From the NCBI RefSeq assembly GCF_004134775.1, contig NZ_SDOZ01000005.1:62001-126000 (forward strand): a stretch of DNA of 64,000 nucleotides, given 5' to 3'. Source of the DNA: Candidatus Borkfalkia ceftriaxoniphila. GTDB lineage: Bacteria > Bacillota > Clostridia > Christensenellales > Borkfalkiaceae. Under the pieces are notes generated by a model that saw only the letters and a program-made list of their open reading frames with translations, did not search any database and was not told the origin of the DNA. The translations under genes and the position numbers were made by a program. Below are positions 62,246 through 64,000 of this stretch, one piece after another. Position 1 is the stretch's first letter; every line of letters begins with the position of its first letter.

Positions 62246-64000
62246 TTAACTTTTCAGTGATTTGAGGTGCCAGATATTGTCTGCGTATTCTTTGATACTG
62301 CGGTCCGCGGAGAAAATTCCCGCTGCCGCGATGTTATTTAAAGACATCTTTGCCCAGCGAGCAGGATCTTCGGCGTACAGAGATTTGATTTTCTGCTGCG
62401 TTTGCCGATAGGATTCATAATCCGCCATGCACATATAGGGATCGGCGACAGGCGAGCCCGTGAGCAAATAGTTCGCCATATCCGAAAACGATTCTCCGTT
62501 AAAGCCGCGTATCAGCGTTTCGATGATACGGCGAAGTCCTTCGTCGGTATTGTAGTAGCGGCTGCTGTTGTAGCCTTTGGTCCACAACTCGTCTACTTCC
62601 TCGGCCCGCAGCCCGAAAATGAAAATATTGTCGGAACCGACAGCCTCGCTCATCTCAACGTTCGCGCCGTCGAGCGTGCCCACGGTCAAAGCGCCGTTGA
62701 TCATAAATTTCATGTTGCCCGTACCGCTCGCTTCTTTTCCCGCAAGCGAGATCTGTTCGCTCACTTCCGATGCGGGCATCAGCCGTTCCGCCATACTGAC
62801 GTTATAATCTTCCATATAAACTACGTTCAGTTTTTCGCGGATCTTCGGCTGTTTGCGGATATCTTCGGCAAGGTAACAGATGAGTTTGATGATCTTTTTC
62901 GCCATCAGGTAACTCGGCGCGGCCTTCGCACCGAAGATGAACGTCTGCGGCTGCATCTTTTTATTCGGATCGTCCTTCAGTTCGTTATACAGCGAAATGA
63001 TGTTCATGACGTTGAGCAACTGCCGTTTATATTCGTGCATACGTTTCGCCTGCACGTCGAAAACTGTGTTCGGATCGATGAGAACGCCTTCTTTTTTATA
63101 GGCGTAATCGGCAAACTGTTTCTTTTTGAGGAGTTTGATTTCCGTCAGACGGTTTAAAACCGAAGAATCGTTTTCATATTTCCTGAATTTTGAAAGTTGC
63201 GACGCATCCTGCACGTAACCTTCGCCGATGCAGTCGTTCAACAGCGCGCAAAGTTCGGGATTGGACTGGCAAAGCCAGCGGCGGTGTGCGATCCCGTTGG
63301 TCACGTTGGTAAATTTATCCGGCCATAGGCGATAAAACCCGTTGAAAATGCTGTCCTTGATGATTTCGCTGTGGAGCGCGGAAACGCCGTTGACCTTATG
63401 CGACGCCACGACGCATAGATTTGCCATTCTGATCATGCCGTTGGACATGATCGACATATTGTCGATGAGCGCGTGCTGACCGGGATAAATATTCCAAAGT
63501 TCGGAAACAAAACGGCGATTGATCTCCTTGATAATCATATGGATACGCGGAAGGCGTCTTGCGATCAGATCTTCTTGCCAGGTCTCCAACGCCTCCGCCA
63601 TGACGGTATGGTTAGTATAGGCGAACGTGGCGGTCGTGATCGCCCAAGCGTCGTCCCATGTAAAGCCGTTTTCGTCCATGAGGATACGCATCAATTCGGG
63701 GATCGCAAGCGCGGGGTGCGTATCGTTGATATGGATCGCAGCCATTTCGGGCAAAAGATTCAATGGCCCGTAGCGATGCTTGTGATCGTTGATGATATTT
63801 TGCAGCGATGCGGAAACGAGAAAATATTGTTGCTTTAAGCGGAGGGATTTACCCTCATAATGATTGTCGGCGGGATAGAGAACTTTGGAAATGACCTCCG
63901 CCTCGTTCTCGTCCTGCATACAGCGCAGATAATCTCCCTGCGAGAAAAGTTTCATATCGAAACGGGAAACGTTGCGGGCTCGCCATAACCTGAGAACGGA
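62246..64000 (-). CDS. glgP: Glycogen/maltodextrin phosphorylase (5' part off the right edge)
   Basis: A PLP enzyme releasing glucose 1-phosphate from alpha-glucans. 584 codons are visible, open to the right edge (SVLRLWRARN precedes Met at 63955), so the N-terminal ~200-250 residues are outside. It has GDYLRCMQDENEAEVISKVL, HINDTHPALAIPELMRI, FGAKAAPSY and the PLP lysine block SGTGNMKFMINGALTVGTLD. The internal ATG at 63955 is not the start. Confidence 0.95.
   Translation of the reverse strand, partial: SVLRLWRARNVSRFDMKLFSQGDYLRCMQDENEAEVISKVLYPADNHYEGKSLRLKQQYFLVSASLQNIINDHKHRYGPLNLLPEMAAIHINDTHPALAIPELMRILMDENGFTWDDAWAITTATFAYTNHTVMAEALETWQEDLIARRLPRIHMIIKEINRRFVSELWNIYPGQHALIDNMSIMSNGMIRMANLCVVASHKVNGVSALHSEIIKDSIFNGFYRLWPDKFTNVTNGIAHRRWLCQSNPELCALLNDCIGEGYVQDASQLSKFRKYENDSSVLNRLTEIKLLKKKQFADYAYKKEGVLIDPNTVFDVQAKRMHEYKRQLLNVMNIISLYNELKDDPNKKMQPQTFIFGAKAAPSYLMAKKIIKLICYLAEDIRKQPKIREKLNVVYMEDYNVSMAERLMPASEVSEQISLAGKEASGTGNMKFMINGALTVGTLDGANVEMSEAVGSDNIFIFGLRAEEVDELWTKGYNSSRYYNTDEGLRRIIETLIRGFNGESFSDMANYLLTGSPVADPYMCMADYESYRQTQQKIKSLYAEDPARWAKMSLNNIAAAGIFSADRSIKEYADNIWHLKSLKS

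Overview
The window reads as chromosomal DNA of an anaerobic, endospore-forming member of the Bacillota (Clostridia). The support is the run nadK-argR-recN-spoIVB, the run spoIIM-like-deoB-punA-dacF, a CIRCE-controlled groESL, a Gram-positive-type LexA box, an IspH-S1 fusion and a sodium-pumping biotin decarboxylase cluster. Core genes are moderately GC-rich and rich in GCG, CGC and GAA. One 5.1 kb block (16.07-21.18 kb) is clearly more AT-rich and foreign. No rRNA, CRISPR array or phage structural gene is present.

Layout. 1-1.6 kb: a cation P-type ATPase running off the left edge (minus strand). 1.8-3.1: serS. 3.2-4.9: a KdpD-like kinase half with kdpE. 5.0-7.3: dapA-lysC. 7.4-13.8: a small TPR gene, kdpF, kdpA, kdpB, kdpC and the soluble sensor half of KdpD. 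13.9-16.0: an aldo/keto reductase, an ECF S component and a DUF1893 gene. 16.07-21.18: an integrative element that splits a tRNA-Arg(CCU) gene. It carries a Fic protein, a UvrD-helicase/tyrosine-recombinase fusion, a structured leader RNA with an unknown protein, and a complete spare tRNA-Arg(CCU). 21.4-23.1: a VanZ-like protein carrying Ig-like domains. 23.3-28.1: a five-gene decarboxylase/transcarboxylase cluster. 28.1-33.1: an FAD oxidoreductase, aroH-cmk fusion, plsC and ispH-S1 fusion. 33.2-43.1: htpG, nadK-argR-recN, spoIVB, spoIIM-like, deoB, punA, dacF. 43.3-46.9: lysA, an M50 protease, scpA-scpB. 46.9-48.9 (minus): groES-groEL. 49.1-54.0: dCMP deaminase, cyclophilin, M19 dipeptidase, purB, amidohydrolase. 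54.1-57.3: lexA (minus), a Cys-rich mini-protein (plus), hflX and a tyrosine recombinase (both minus). 57.5-60.3 (minus): two lipoproteins with three trypsin-like domains. 60.4-64.0 (minus): a GH13 amylase and a glycogen phosphorylase running off the right edge.

How the genes work together. kdpFABC forms the high-affinity K+ pump. Its sensor appears to be divided into a membrane kinase encoded with KdpE and a soluble KdpD/USP/GAF protein encoded after kdpC that keeps a c-di-AMP-type motif. dapA, lysC and lysA belong to the diaminopimelate/lysine pathway. The 23-28 kb cluster encodes a biotin carrier, two different carboxyltransferases and the membrane Na+ pump subunits.

Points most worth a second look: the tRNA-splitting element that brings its own tRNA-Arg(CCU); its promoter-RNA hairpin-orphan protein module; the helicase-integrase fusion; a set of promoters placing ATG exactly 6 nt after TATAAT (predicted leaderless mRNAs); an internal promoter and start inside ispH-S1; the split KdpD; the VanZ/Ig insertion; and a lox-like palindrome beside the second tyrosine recombinase.
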